From Chlorobiota bacterium (GTDB lineage: Bacteria > Bacteroidota > Ignavibacteria > OLB7): DNA of 64,000 bases. The notes under the pieces are model-generated. The model made no database searches and was not told the origin of the DNA. It worked only from the letters and a program-made list of their open reading frames with translations. Of this stretch, positions 9,359 through 17,414 are shown in pieces. Positions within the stretch are counted from its first letter, which is position 1, and the number at the start of each line of letters is the position of its first letter. The position numbers were made by a program, and so were the translations under genes. The stretch spans positions 25,411 through 89,410 of the forward strand of contig JAEUSP010000115.1 in NCBI GenBank assembly GCA_016788565.1, given 5' to 3'.

Positions 9359-10309
9359 ACTCTCCCCCGCCGCCTTCATCACCCGATCCAGCAGGCCAGC
9401 CGAGATTGCCGAGAAGCTGGTGAGGTGAATGATGATTTCATCAATCGCCTCATCTTCAGCTTGGCGAAGCAGTTGGTAGAATGTTGATTCCAACAACGGC
9501 TCCACACGCAGTTCGTTGCTTGAGCGACCAGGGCCGGCGGTAGTAAGGATCAACCGGCGTGTGCCGTCGGCAACAAGCAACGGGACCTGGCCAACCACCA
9601 ACTGAATCGGGATGTTGGGGGCGTAGTGGCGGTATTTCATCCCGGGGGAGCGGGGCGTTTCGGCATGGGCGGATGACCTCACCACCCGCTCCCCCAGCAA
9701 CTCGGCAACGGCTTCGGGGGAAACCGCCCCGGCGCGCAGCAGCACCGGAGCATCACCGCTCAGGTCAATCACCGTAGATTCAATTCCCAGACGGCAGGGG
9801 CCGCCATCCAGCACCGCTGCAATCCGTCCAGAAAGATCATCCAAAACGTGCTGGGCCGTTGTGGGGCTGGGCCGACCCGAAGTGTTCGCCGACGGAGCCA
9901 CCAGCGGCCCCGATGCCCGCAGCAACTGGTTGGCCACCGGATGATCGGGCATCCGCACGGCCACCGTTGGCAACCCAGCGCGAACAATAGCGGGGATTTC
10001 GGGCCGGGCGGGAAGCACCAGCGTTAGTGGGCCAGGCATGAGTTCATCAATCAACCGTTCGGCGCGGGGCGAAAGGAATGCACAGCGTTCGAACTCCGCC
10101 GGTGTGGTCAGATGCACAATCAGTGGATTATCGGAGGGGCGGCCTTTGGCACGGAACACCTGCGCCACGGCATCAGGGTTGAAGGCATCGGCACCCAGGC
10201 CATACACCGTTTCGGTTGGGAAGGCAACCACCTGGCCAGCACGAAGCAGCCGCGCAGCTTGGGCGATTGCGGTTGATTCGGCGGCGGCATCAAGCAGAGA
10301 GGTTTTCAT
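9329..10309 (-). CDS. tsaC: L-threonylcarbamoyladenylate synthase (TsaC/Sua5, long form)
   Basis: 326 aa from the ATG at 10309. It makes threonylcarbamoyl-AMP from threonine, bicarbonate and ATP, the first step of tRNA t6A37 modification in the cytosol. The YrdC-type domain covers residues ~10-200 (VVAFPTETVYGLGADA, KGRPSDNPLIVHL, VAPSANTSGRPSPTT, STVIDL). The Sua5-specific linker and C-terminal domain follow (SPGMKYRHYAPNIP and onwards), so this is the Sua5 rather than the short YrdC form. The last codons and TAG stop lie inside a GTCAGTR heptamer array, so the original C-terminus has probably been replaced by repeat sequence. The C-terminal domain still looks complete. Confidence 0.93.
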   Translation of the reverse strand: MKTSLLDAAAESTAIAQAARLLRAGQVVAFPTETVYGLGADAFNPDAVAQVFRAKGRPSDNPLIVHLTTPAEFERCAFLSPRAERLIDELMPGPLTLVLPARPEIPAIVRAGLPTVAVRMPDHPVANQLLRASGPLVAPSANTSGRPSPTTAQHVLDDLSGRIAAVLDGGPCRLGIESTVIDLSGDAPVLLRAGAVSPEAVAELLGERVVRSSAHAETPRSPGMKYRHYAPNIPIQLVVGQVPLLVADGTRRLILTTAGPGRSSNELRVEPLLESTFYQLLRQAEDEAIDEIIIHLTSFSAISAGLLDRVMKAAGESWQSSVVSSQ

Positions 10310-10484
10310 GTTGGGAAAAAATAGCACCGAAGGCTTGGTTTGTAAGACTTTTTACTTTGCGGCGACCCTTACCAGCCCTATGTTTGTGGCTCATTTCTTT
10401 GGAGTACCCCCTTCATCGGAATGTTTCCAACGGCTGATAGAGCAACAACATACATTCAACGAACCTGAAAAGGAGACACCAGCA

Positions 10485-10718
10485 ATGGCACGTCGCTGTG
10501 AACTAACTGGCCTGGGGCCAAGCTACGGCAAAAGCATCTCGCACGCGCACAACGTGAGCAACCGCCGTTTTATGCCGAACCTGCAAACCAAGCGGATTTG
10601 GCTGGACGATGAGAAAAAATGGATAACGGTGAAAGCCACCGCAAAAGCACTGAAGACCCTTGACAAAAAAGGCTACCGTGCAATGATGGCCGAACTGAAG
10701 CAGAAGACTGGGAAGTAA
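10485..10718 (+). CDS. rpmB: 50S ribosomal protein L28
   Basis: 77 aa, ATG at 10485 with a good Shine-Dalgarno (AAAGGAGA) about nine bases upstream. It begins MARRCELTGLGPSYGKSISHAHN and has the L28 core RRFMPNLQTKRIWL and VKATAKALKTLDKKG. It is a structural protein of the large subunit. Although the reading frame is open far upstream, only this start gives the L28 family N-terminus. It is monocistronic and followed by a strong hairpin terminator. Confidence 0.96.
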   Translation: MARRCELTGLGPSYGKSISHAHNVSNRRFMPNLQTKRIWLDDEKKWITVKATAKALKTLDKKGYRAMMAELKQKTGK

Positions 10719-10771
10719 TTCCCATCCCGTGTCCGCTGGCAATTTTGGATAACAATTTTGGATAGCAATGC

Positions 10772-10817
10772 AACGCCCGGTTTTGCGCAAACAAGCGCAC
10801 AGCCGGGCGTTTTGTTT
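10772..10817 (+). terminator. Rho-independent terminator of rpmB
   Basis: Stem AACGCCCGG (10772-10780) pairs with CCGGGCGTT (10803-10811), with a 22-base loop that can itself pair weakly (GCGC repeats), followed by TTTGTTTT. It lies 54 bases after the rpmB stop. Confidence 0.85.
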
Positions 10818-10909
10818 TGCGGCATCTGTAACTTGCGGGCGTTGGCAAGCGAAGCAGCGGGGACCCCTCAACCTTCCACCGAACTTTTTCACCGGCATCC
10901 GGCAGCACC

Positions 10910-11551
10910 ATGATTGATATGGAAGCAATTCTCCACTCGCTACAAGGGCTTCCCCCGATTGGGGTCTATGCCGCGCTTTGGCTTGTCTGCTTCATCGAGA
11001 ACGTCTTCCCCCCCTCACCCAGCGACCTGCTGATGCTGTTTATCGCCACGCTGATCGGCTTCGGAACCATTGATTTTCTTCCTGCAGTCGCCGTGGCAAC
11101 CGCCGGAAGCGTGATGGGGTTTATCGCCGCATTCTACTTGGGGCAGACCTATGGCCGCCGGCTGATGGAGTGGGGGAAACTCCCCTTCCTCACCCCCGAG
11201 TCGCTGAAAAAAGTGGAGGCGTGGTTTGCCAAATATGGCTACTGGGTGATTATCGCCAACCGATTTCTGGCGGGGACGCGGGCGGTGATTAGCTTCTCTG
11301 CCGGGATTGCACGGCTGCAACCGCTGCGAACCACCATCCTTTGCGCCATCTCGGCACTGGCATGGAACGTTGGGGTGATTTGGCTGGGATCATTTCTGGG
11401 AAGCAACTGGCAGTATGGTGAGGAAATCCTACGACGCTACGGCATTGTGGTGACGATACTCCTGGCGGCTATCGTCCTGTTTGTGGTGGTGCGGAAAGTG
11501 CTGCAAAAGCGGAAGGAGGATAAGCAACCGCCAGATTCAATTTCTTCATAG
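10910..11551 (+). CDS. DedA/VTT-family inner-membrane protein
   Basis: 213 aa with several hydrophobic segments. It has family signatures FPPSPSDLLM near residue 33 and the conserved arginine motif NRFLAGTRAVISFSAGI near residue 120 (F/R-x-x-G-x-R). DedA proteins are implicated in recycling lipid carriers (undecaprenyl phosphate, phosphatidylethanolamine flipping) across the cytoplasmic membrane; which lipid is moved here is unknown. The C-terminus is a basic cytosolic tail (VRKVLQKRKEDKQ). Its TAG stop ends with the first G of a (GTCAGTG)n array. Probably monocistronic. Confidence 0.9.
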   Translation: MIDMEAILHSLQGLPPIGVYAALWLVCFIENVFPPSPSDLLMLFIATLIGFGTIDFLPAVAVATAGSVMGFIAAFYLGQTYGRRLMEWGKLPFLTPESLKKVEAWFAKYGYWVIIANRFLAGTRAVISFSAGIARLQPLRTTILCAISALAWNVGVIWLGSFLGSNWQYGEEILRRYGIVVTILLAAIVLFVVVRKVLQKRKEDKQPPDSISS

Positions 11552-11580
11552 TCAGTGGTCAGTAGTCAGTGGTCAGTGGT
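11551..11580 (+). repeat. (GTCAGTR) heptamer array at the DedA stop codon
   Basis: About four GTCAGTG/GTCAGTA units begin at the last base of the DedA stop codon. It is the same heptamer as in the composite arrays at 9321-9358, 17641 and 59034, here without the GGCATTC part. Confidence 0.8.
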
Positions 11581-11641
11581 GGGGTTTCGGTTTGGCTTTA
11601 TTTCACTCTTCCCTTTTCACATTTCACTCTTCGCCGACCAA

Positions 11642-11678
11642 TTCGACGTAGCTCAGCATGAGCGGTGACGCGGTTCGG
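11642..11678 (+). repeat. REP family A, partial copy
   Basis: TTCGACGTAGCTCAGCATGA followed by GCGG and then GGTTCGG. It is one arm of the CCGCTCATACTTCGACGGGG... palindrome found in seven other places in the window. Confidence 0.65.
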
Positions 11679-11732
11679 TAGATTTTGCACACTAACCACA
11701 GACAAATCTCAATTTTTTAGATAGAGTTCACC

Positions 11733-11939
11733 ATGCCAACAGAACACAAAGGGCCAGACCGTGAGAATGCCGCGCAGACCCCGGAGCCTACCAACAGCGA
11801 AGAGCAACAACATCCAAGCGATGCCGAGTTTGATGCGTTGTTAGCCACAGAAGAGAGTATGGAGTTCTTGAAACTCATGGGGGATGAAGTGCTGAAGGCA
11901 TATCACCGTGGCGAAACCGAGAAAGGTGGGTTTGGATGA
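11733..11939 (+). CDS. Small acidic hypothetical protein
   Basis: 68 aa, ATG at 11733. It is rich in Glu, Asp, Asn and Gln in the first half (TEHKGPDRENAAQTPEPTNSEEQQHPSDAEFDALL), with a possible amphipathic helix in the second (ESMEFLKLMGDEVLKAYHRGE). There is no signal peptide, membrane segment or cysteine. I do not recognise a family. Codon use looks coding, and no longer reading frame competes in this space. It lies alone between repeat-filled gaps. It could be a small cytosolic adaptor or regulator, but nothing shows this. Confidence 0.5.
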   Translation: MPTEHKGPDRENAAQTPEPTNSEEQQHPSDAEFDALLATEESMEFLKLMGDEVLKAYHRGETEKGGFG

Positions 11940-11960
11940 TTGGTTCGCTTGCCCCATTAC

Positions 11961-12165
11961 TCCGTGCTTCAGCGCGGAGATTGCGGCCACCGCACTTCCC
12001 CTTCTTCCGTTCCTCCCCGGCTTTGGCTCCCTCTCCCACCCCACCAAATATGAGGCAACCAGCAGCAACCTCAGTTTGGGAGAGGGCGGGGGGTGAGGGC
12101 AGGCAGCGAAGGCCGCTCGGTTCGGTGGCTCCGCTTCATATTTCGACGAGGCTTAGTATGAGCGG
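11961..12165 (+). repeat. Long intergenic repeat, copy 1 (~205 bp, ends in REP family A)
   Basis: It begins CCGTGCTTCAGCGCGGAGAT, contains CCCTCTCCCACCC facing GGGAGAGGGCGGGGGG (able to pair), continues GTGAGGGCAGGCAGCGAAGG, and ends in the REP family A palindrome (12130-12165). Copy 2 is at 17415-17617 with the same order and clearly high identity. Confidence 0.8.
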
Positions 12166-12221
12166 AGGGTGGGGTTCTCGGTGGACGCAGGGGGATTTCT
12201 CCGGAACTCCATACTCTTCTA

Positions 12222-12252
12222 TTTGGCATTCGACATTTGGCATTCGGCATTC
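12222..12252 (+). repeat. (GGCATTC) heptamer array at the 3' end of the DUF3078 gene
   Basis: GGCATTC, GACATTT, GGCATTC, GGCATTC run directly one after another, ending 11 bases from the stop codon at 12263. Confidence 0.8.
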
Positions 12253-12262
12253 CGGTGGCTTC

Positions 12263-13192
12263 TCAAATATCCTGCACAATCCCCACCATCAGCGATTGCC
12301 GAATCTGCGTTCGTAGCGATTGCTTTACGTCATGCACCACCGTGAAATTCCACGTGATCCCCAACGACTTCCACACGTTCATCCGTAGCTCGTTCTCCGA
12401 ACGCACCGTCCACACCCCCAACTGGTCGAATGTCCCCAGCATCCCGAACCGCCCCGTGTAGCTGATCGAAGAATCCAGCTGTGCGTTCATCTCGTTCACC
12501 CACTCCACTCCCGATTGCGCCCGGTACGCCTCCACGTCCGGCGTTCGCGCGTCGTTGGTTTGTTGGGTGTGGTGGCGGGCGCGGATCTGTTGCAGCGTCA
12601 AACCCAATCGGGTGCTCCATCCGGCAGTGTGGTCTCCAAGAAAGTAGGTGCAGCCAAGCGCTTGTTGGGAAGTCACTGGGTCCCAGAGTTTAGCGGTGCG
12701 GGTGCGCAGCGGCCCGGCAACGGCAAAGGATTCTGTGATGGGTGTGCGGGCGTTGGCACTGAAGTAGGGATCAACCCGCCAGCCGAGAGGGAGGGTCAGC
12801 ACTCCTTCGGCAAAGGCTTCGTTCTCACTCAGGCGGAAAGCATTTTGTGGGATGGAGTCATCGCGGTAGCTGCCACCGAGGGCCATGGTGAGGTTGCCGC
12901 GAAGTTGAAACGGCTGAACAACCCACTGGTAATTGCTTCGGGTTGCAAACCGCGCCGATAGCAGAAGCTCATCCCCCTGTGCGGTGTTCCAGGAAGCGGA
13001 TTGGACGATTGAGCAGTTGAGGTTTGTGGTTGATGGAACGATTGCGGTCGGTACAATAATCGGTGCAGCTACAGGCGGAGATTGCGCCCGTAGCAATCCT
13101 CCACACAGCAGCCACAATACTCCACACCGTGCAGTTACGGCAATAATATGCCAGCAAATTGAGAGCATTCGTATGGTGTTCAACGGATTCAT
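12263..13192 (-). CDS. DUF3078-like outer-membrane beta-barrel protein
   Basis: 309 aa from the ATG at 13192. An in-frame TTG five codons earlier is less likely. A signal peptide is visible (hydrophobic AVTARCGVLWLLCGGLLRAQS). The mature part alternates polar and hydrophobic residues, as in an outer-membrane barrel (QLRGNLTMALGGSY, WRVDPYFSANARTPI, TRLGLTLQQIR, SISYTGRFGMLG, ENELRMNVWKSLGITWNFTVVHD), resembling DUF3078 proteins of Bacteroidota. The C-terminus lacks a T9SS domain. It lies 52 bases downstream of the large Ycf48-like T9SS gene on the same strand, so it may be the last gene of the sigma-factor locus. Function unknown; the family name is moderately certain. Confidence 0.7.
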   Translation of the reverse strand: MNPLNTIRMLSICWHIIAVTARCGVLWLLCGGLLRAQSPPVAAPIIVPTAIVPSTTNLNCSIVQSASWNTAQGDELLLSARFATRSNYQWVVQPFQLRGNLTMALGGSYRDDSIPQNAFRLSENEAFAEGVLTLPLGWRVDPYFSANARTPITESFAVAGPLRTRTAKLWDPVTSQQALGCTYFLGDHTAGWSTRLGLTLQQIRARHHTQQTNDARTPDVEAYRAQSGVEWVNEMNAQLDSSISYTGRFGMLGTFDQLGVWTVRSENELRMNVWKSLGITWNFTVVHDVKQSLRTQIRQSLMVGIVQDI

Positions 13193-13244
13193 TATCAGCA
13201 ATACCAATACTGGCTCGTACTCTCTTTCTCATCTATGCTGGCCA

Positions 13245-15569
13245 CTATTTCACCACTACCAACCTCCCAACACTCTGAGTGTTATCACTGCTGACGACGA
13301 CCTCGTACACCCCCGCAGCAACATCCGCTACGTTCAACTCCAGTGTTTGATATTCTCCTGACCATCCCACATTCTCAATCGGGATTGTTTGTATCATTCG
13401 GCCAAGAATATCACGAAGAATAATGCTTCGAATAACAGTGCTTCCCGGCACTTCCACCCGTCGCCGATCGTTTGTGGAAATGGTTGGCACTACTCGCACA
13501 TCCGCATTATTCCCCCCATTGTGTTCACCTTCGTTTGGAACTGACGTTACTGGCGTAGCGAACTCGCCACGAACCAGTACACCATGTCCATACACTATCA
13601 TTGTTCGAGCACTTGGCGTTAATACTCCACCCCGAAACACCACACTGCTATCGCTTGCTTGTGGTGGCCATACATATTCTCGTTCCCATGTCTTTCCAGC
13701 GTTTGTCGTCTTCATCAACAACGCATTGCTCCCGAAAATGTAGCCTACCGAATCACTGAAGAATTGAATCCTGGTAACTGCCCCATCCACATTTATGGAA
13801 TCCCAATGATCTCCACCATCTAAAGTAGAATAAACTCTTCCCATCTTTGGAGCATACCCGCTTCCATCTCCTAAACCATAGCTTATCCAACATTTATTTT
13901 CATTTTGACAGGCAATACTTGTGAGCCAAAATGAAAAATTTTTATTAAATACCTCCTTTTTCATTTGCCATGATCGACCGCCATCTATTGTTCGATATAA
14001 TCGTGAAGCAAATACAGTGTCAACATCATGTATTTCTCTATGTAAGGATAAAAGTCCTATCCAACCTTGCATATCATCTAAAAAATGAAAACTAGTAATC
14101 AGAGTTTGCTCCGCTGGAGACTGGATACTATTTACCCAACTTCTACCTCCATCAGTCGTTGTGAAAATAATACTATCAGTAGCTAAAAAACCTCTCTGTG
14201 AATTTAAAAATTGCATCCCTGAAGCATAACTGTACTGTAACCCATTAAATGAAGTTTCAACTAAGCTCCACTTACTCCCTTGATCTTCACCACGAAGTAG
14301 GAAACCGCTATTATAAATTCCATTCCATGGTAATGCAAGAATAGTACCTATTTTATCCTCTACATATAGCTGCTTTAATCTCCGAGGAACATCAATTGAT
14401 GACCATGATAGGCCACCATCTGTTGTCCGTAAAACAGATCCAGAACCACTGCCTCCAATAACTACTCCTGTTTTATCATTAAAAAAATATCCATCGGTGT
14501 ATTGAAGATTATCATCAGGAGGGATATCTAATTGCCATAATTTCAGATACAATAATTCGCGCCATGTCTTTCCATTATCTTTGCTTATTACTATGCAACT
14601 ATTTTGGCCAACTCCTAACAAATCATTATTCGAATTTTTAGCTATATCGCTAAACCCGTATACGTCTGTTCGTATGCCTGATTTAATCCCTTTCCATGTT
14701 TTACCGCCATCCACTGTTAATACTGCAAGCACGCCAAGTGTGTCTGTAAATCGTGGCAATTGCCCCATGGCTATAATCCGTTGTGAATCTATTACTGCTA
14801 CAGTGTTAGGATAATGATTTAATCCGGCGGTATCGGCTAATCGCCAACTTGCAAACTTATCATTACTAATAAGGACAACTCCTGCGCGCGATGGGCCAAC
14901 CTGATACCCAACAACAGCACAGGTAGCCCCATTGCAACTCACACCTGTATAGCGGGGCAAAGAATCAACTCCTAATCGCTTCCATGTTTCACCACCATCT
15001 GTTGTCCGCAATACATATCCATAATTTTGCTTGCCGCCAACGATAATCCCATGCAGGCTGTCTGAAAATGCAATATCAGCTAATGGTTGCGAAGACTCTT
15101 GATAAATCTGTACCACACTCCAAGTATTTCCCCCATCGTTAGTACGAAGTGCGCGCCCGCTATCGGCAAGGATAAATCCTCGCTGAGAAGTTGCAAAGGC
15201 AATTCTAGTAAGGATATTCTGTTTTGGTGAGTTTTGTGGTTGCCATCTCTCTCCACCATCTGTCGTTTGCAAAATTGTTCCAGAAATAGATGAGGCAAAA
15301 CCATGCAACGAGTCAATGAAATACAGTCCAAGCAAGTGATCCGTAGTCCCGCTTTCCATATACCTCCATGTTTCCCCAGCATCAGTAGATTTCATAATCA
15401 CCCCATGCCATCCTACTGAAATCACTGTAGAGTTCGATAACCATTTTACAGACCTTTGGTGTGTACCAATACGCTGCCAGTGGGACTGTGCTAAAGTTGT
15501 TGTCGTTTTAATGATTAGGAATAACAACAGCCAGAAAAATGACGATAGATGCTGAGATTGTGGTTTCAT
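13245..15569 (-). CDS. Ycf48-like (DGGKTW repeat) T9SS-secreted protein
   Basis: 774 aa from the ATG at 15569. A signal peptide is present (FFWLLLFLIIKTTTTLAQS). Residues ~20-690 are about ten BNR/Ycf48-type propeller blades, each with T-x-D-G-G-x-[TS]-W (for example KSTDAGETWRY, QTTDGGERW, RTTDGGETW, TVDGGKTW, STLDGGDHW). The last ~75 residues are a T9SS type A sorting domain (IILRDILGRMIQTI...LELNVADVAAGVYEVVVSS...GRLVVVK). It is thus exported, cleaved and probably lipid-anchored at the cell surface by the T9SS. The coding DNA is clearly more AT-rich than neighbouring housekeeping genes. Gap to the upstream Cys-rich gene is 146 bases. Ligand unknown. Confidence 0.9.
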   Translation of the reverse strand: MKPQSQHLSSFFWLLLFLIIKTTTTLAQSHWQRIGTHQRSVKWLSNSTVISVGWHGVIMKSTDAGETWRYMESGTTDHLLGLYFIDSLHGFASSISGTILQTTDGGERWQPQNSPKQNILTRIAFATSQRGFILADSGRALRTNDGGNTWSVVQIYQESSQPLADIAFSDSLHGIIVGGKQNYGYVLRTTDGGETWKRLGVDSLPRYTGVSCNGATCAVVGYQVGPSRAGVVLISNDKFASWRLADTAGLNHYPNTVAVIDSQRIIAMGQLPRFTDTLGVLAVLTVDGGKTWKGIKSGIRTDVYGFSDIAKNSNNDLLGVGQNSCIVISKDNGKTWRELLYLKLWQLDIPPDDNLQYTDGYFFNDKTGVVIGGSGSGSVLRTTDGGLSWSSIDVPRRLKQLYVEDKIGTILALPWNGIYNSGFLLRGEDQGSKWSLVETSFNGLQYSYASGMQFLNSQRGFLATDSIIFTTTDGGRSWVNSIQSPAEQTLITSFHFLDDMQGWIGLLSLHREIHDVDTVFASRLYRTIDGGRSWQMKKEVFNKNFSFWLTSIACQNENKCWISYGLGDGSGYAPKMGRVYSTLDGGDHWDSINVDGAVTRIQFFSDSVGYIFGSNALLMKTTNAGKTWEREYVWPPQASDSSVVFRGGVLTPSARTMIVYGHGVLVRGEFATPVTSVPNEGEHNGGNNADVRVVPTISTNDRRRVEVPGSTVIRSIILRDILGRMIQTIPIENVGWSGEYQTLELNVADVAAGVYEVVVSSDNTQSVGRLVVVK

Positions 15570-15715
15570 GATATGTTGAGGGAGCAATGATTGATTTGTT
15601 GCTGGTTTTAATCTATCTAAATTATCCAGCCTATATTATTTCCACTAACGACACCTCTACCTACTACTTTTTATTGTAATAGGTAGAGGGGATGCCATTA
15701 TCCTTCTATGAAGAT

Positions 15716-16339
15716 TTAGGGACATACAACAGGTTCAGGAGGTTGTACCCCAGGGCACATTGTTGTACAGCCAGTTTGATACTCACATTGATCTGAGGTT
15801 GCTGTCCCTTGATAAAACGGAGTAAGAGTGCCGTCGCACCGGCAGCAAATTTGAAAAAGGTCTGCACATCCTTGGCTAGCACCCGCAGGACAAGGATCCC
15901 ACTGACCATTTATTTCTGTCCAACATGTTCCCCAACTTACCTGAAACGAAGTAATAATTTCAGGGCAATTTTTGCAGGTTAATCCAATTGGATTTTGGGT
16001 AATTAATATTTTCGCGATTTCTCTCATCTTTTGTCCAGTTAAGACACATCCTGAACCTGTCGGTATTGTCACCTGTAAAATATGGTATTGATTTGATGGA
16101 AATACAGTAGGCCCAGGGATACAATACTTAACCTGAATTGCAACCCCAGGACAACTGGGTACGGTCATCGTAGTCGTAAAAGGTCCCAAAAATCCTGTCG
16201 GACACTGCGCCTGCAATAAGCCTGCCGATAGAAGCATCATTGCCATGATGCCTATACCAACTATGCACAACTTGCATAGCGTCTTACTACACTCCCTGCG
16301 CCACATTCCCACTATTGCTACCGTTCTATCTTGTTTCAT
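15716..16339 (-). CDS. Cys-rich secreted protein, family 1 (paralogue of 20942-21574)
   Basis: 207 aa. The ATG at 16339 is chosen because AAAGGAGA sits seven bases upstream. The signal peptide is residues ~20-45 (CIVGIGIMAMMLLSAGLLQAQ). The mature protein has about 19 cysteines, including CKNC, WGTCW, CADLFQICC (C-x6-CC), CRCDG and CTTMC (C-x3-C). The protein at 20942-21574 has the same order of Cys spacings in its second half (C-x6-CC then C-x3-C), so the two look homologous. I recognise no named family; disulfide-rich and periplasmic or extracellular is the safe reading. It sits between an ECF sigma gene and a large T9SS gene on the same strand. The DNA is AT-rich. Confidence 0.8.
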   Translation of the reverse strand: MKQDRTVAIVGMWRRECSKTLCKLCIVGIGIMAMMLLSAGLLQAQCPTGFLGPFTTTMTVPSCPGVAIQVKYCIPGPTVFPSNQYHILQVTIPTGSGCVLTGQKMREIAKILITQNPIGLTCKNCPEIITSFQVSWGTCWTEINGQWDPCPAGASQGCADLFQICCRCDGTLTPFYQGTATSDQCEYQTGCTTMCPGVQPPEPVVCP

Positions 16340-16604
16340 GATCTTCTCCTTTAAGAGTATGATTTGTTTGTCTTCTATCTCAGCCATACCCACTCATTTC
16401 CTACAGTCTATGTGGCCACCTTCTAATGCAGTAGAAATGCACTAACCGATTTTCCACACCGACATAATGAATGCGCAGTTACTGACACCGTGGGTTGCAC
16501 CACCTCCCAGCACAGGAGAGGTGAAACTGGCGAATATGGTGAGGGTTGTTATACCGTTTGTTGAACAACACACGGCGACTCACCGGCAGAGTTAGTGTAC
16601 AGTA

Positions 16605-17123
16605 TCAATACGAACCGCAGAGTTCCGGGAAACTGCTCCGTAGCTTCTCTTTTGTTCGGCTCCCTTTTTGTCGTATTGTCCCCACCTTCTTTCCCAATAT
16701 TTCGGCTATCTCTGCATAGCTATACCCTTCTCCATAATGGAGCCATACTATCGTCTGCTCCTCGCCTGTTAGAACCGGTTTGATGTTCTCCCAGTCCATC
16801 TTCGCCTCAATGACCGCTCCCGCTCCCGAGTGTAGCTCCTCATCAAACGCCTCTGTTAGTTGCCCAATTCTCCCCTTGCGTCTTTCACGCCGATGGTATG
16901 CCAACCATTCATTCTTCAGAATCCCCATTATCCACGATTTGAAGCTACGCTCCCCATCCCACATCCCAAATTGTGTCCATGCCTTTACTAACGTCTCTTC
17001 AAGAATATCCTTCCGGGCAGATGCATCTTTGCAGCGCCACCATAGCCATCGTTCCAGCCTTGGCAAGATCACTTTATAACGGTGCAGAAACTCTTCTGTT
17101 TGCTGGTGAGACAACGAAGCCAT
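16605..17123 (-). CDS. ECF-type RNA polymerase sigma factor
   Basis: 172 aa, ATG at 17123. Sigma region 2 is seen at residues ~10-85 (LERWLWWRCKDASARKDILEETLVKAWTQFGMWDGERSFKSWIMGILKNEWLAYHRRERR). Region 4 is at ~115-165 (LTGEEQTIVWLHYGEGYSYAEIAEILGKKVGTIRQKGSRTKEKL), a clear helix-turn-helix. There is no region 3, so it is group 4 (ECF), length as usual. No anti-sigma gene is visible next to it. Downstream on the same strand lie the Cys-rich protein and the T9SS propeller protein, which are the obvious candidate targets (inference). A 266-base gap before the next start leaves room for a promoter read by this sigma factor. Confidence 0.92.
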   Translation of the reverse strand: MASLSHQQTEEFLHRYKVILPRLERWLWWRCKDASARKDILEETLVKAWTQFGMWDGERSFKSWIMGILKNEWLAYHRRERRKGRIGQLTEAFDEELHSGAGAVIEAKMDWENIKPVLTGEEQTIVWLHYGEGYSYAEIAEILGKKVGTIRQKGSRTKEKLRSSFPELCGSY

Positions 17124-17249
17124 GAAATACAGGAGGTTGAGTGAGGGGTCACCGTGGTGTGCTGGGAAGCATGGCCAAAGGTCACATACTCTATATGCCG
17201 CAATTTGCCAAAACGTTACATGCCTTCAAAAAAAATGGCTCATTTATCG

Positions 17250-17367
17250 TTATACTCGGCGCAAATTGGTTTGCGAAACTCTACTCAGCTATGTTCGCTA
17301 TGGATTCCCGCTTTCGCGGGAATGACAGTGATTGAGTTTTTCGCAAACCACTCTGTTTGGAGTATAA
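17250..17367 (+). repeat. 118-bp inverted-end repeat with internal dRS3-like hairpin, copy 1
   Basis: Ends are inverted: TTATACTC, nine bases (GGCGCAAAT), TGGTTTGCGAAA on the left; the right end in reverse complement is TTATACTC, nine different bases (CAAACAGAG), TGGTTTGCGAAA. The centre carries ATTCCCGCTTTCGCGGGAAT followed by GACAGTGATTGA. There is no coding capacity, so it is MITE/REPIN-like. Other copies: 23547-23661, 47262-47378 (inverted), 62010-62127 (inverted), fragment 7148-7180. Confidence 0.9.
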
Positions 17368-17414
17368 CGTGAATACAATGCGGGGTTTACAGGTGGCTTC
17401 TCTGTTGCATTTCA

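Larger units (their letters stand above)
11940..12262. other. Intergenic region (323 bp) built of repeats
   Basis: Almost the whole gap is repeat: the long ~205-bp repeat (11961-12165, its right end being a REP family A copy) and a (GGCATTC)n array (12222-12252) ending 11 bases from the stop of the DUF3078 gene. No gene is seen. Confidence 0.7.

Noticed and set aside
10038..10484. A 226-codon frame ending in L28
   Set aside because: The upstream part is antisense to tsaC. A Shine-Dalgarno and the L28 family start at 10485 show the real gene.
17141..17372. Plus-strand frames of 60-75 codons across the 118-bp repeat (also at 7182, 47256 and 62042)
   Set aside because: They read the repeat in several frames, with no start signals or family similarity. 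The same frames recur wherever the repeat is, so they are side effects of the repeat.
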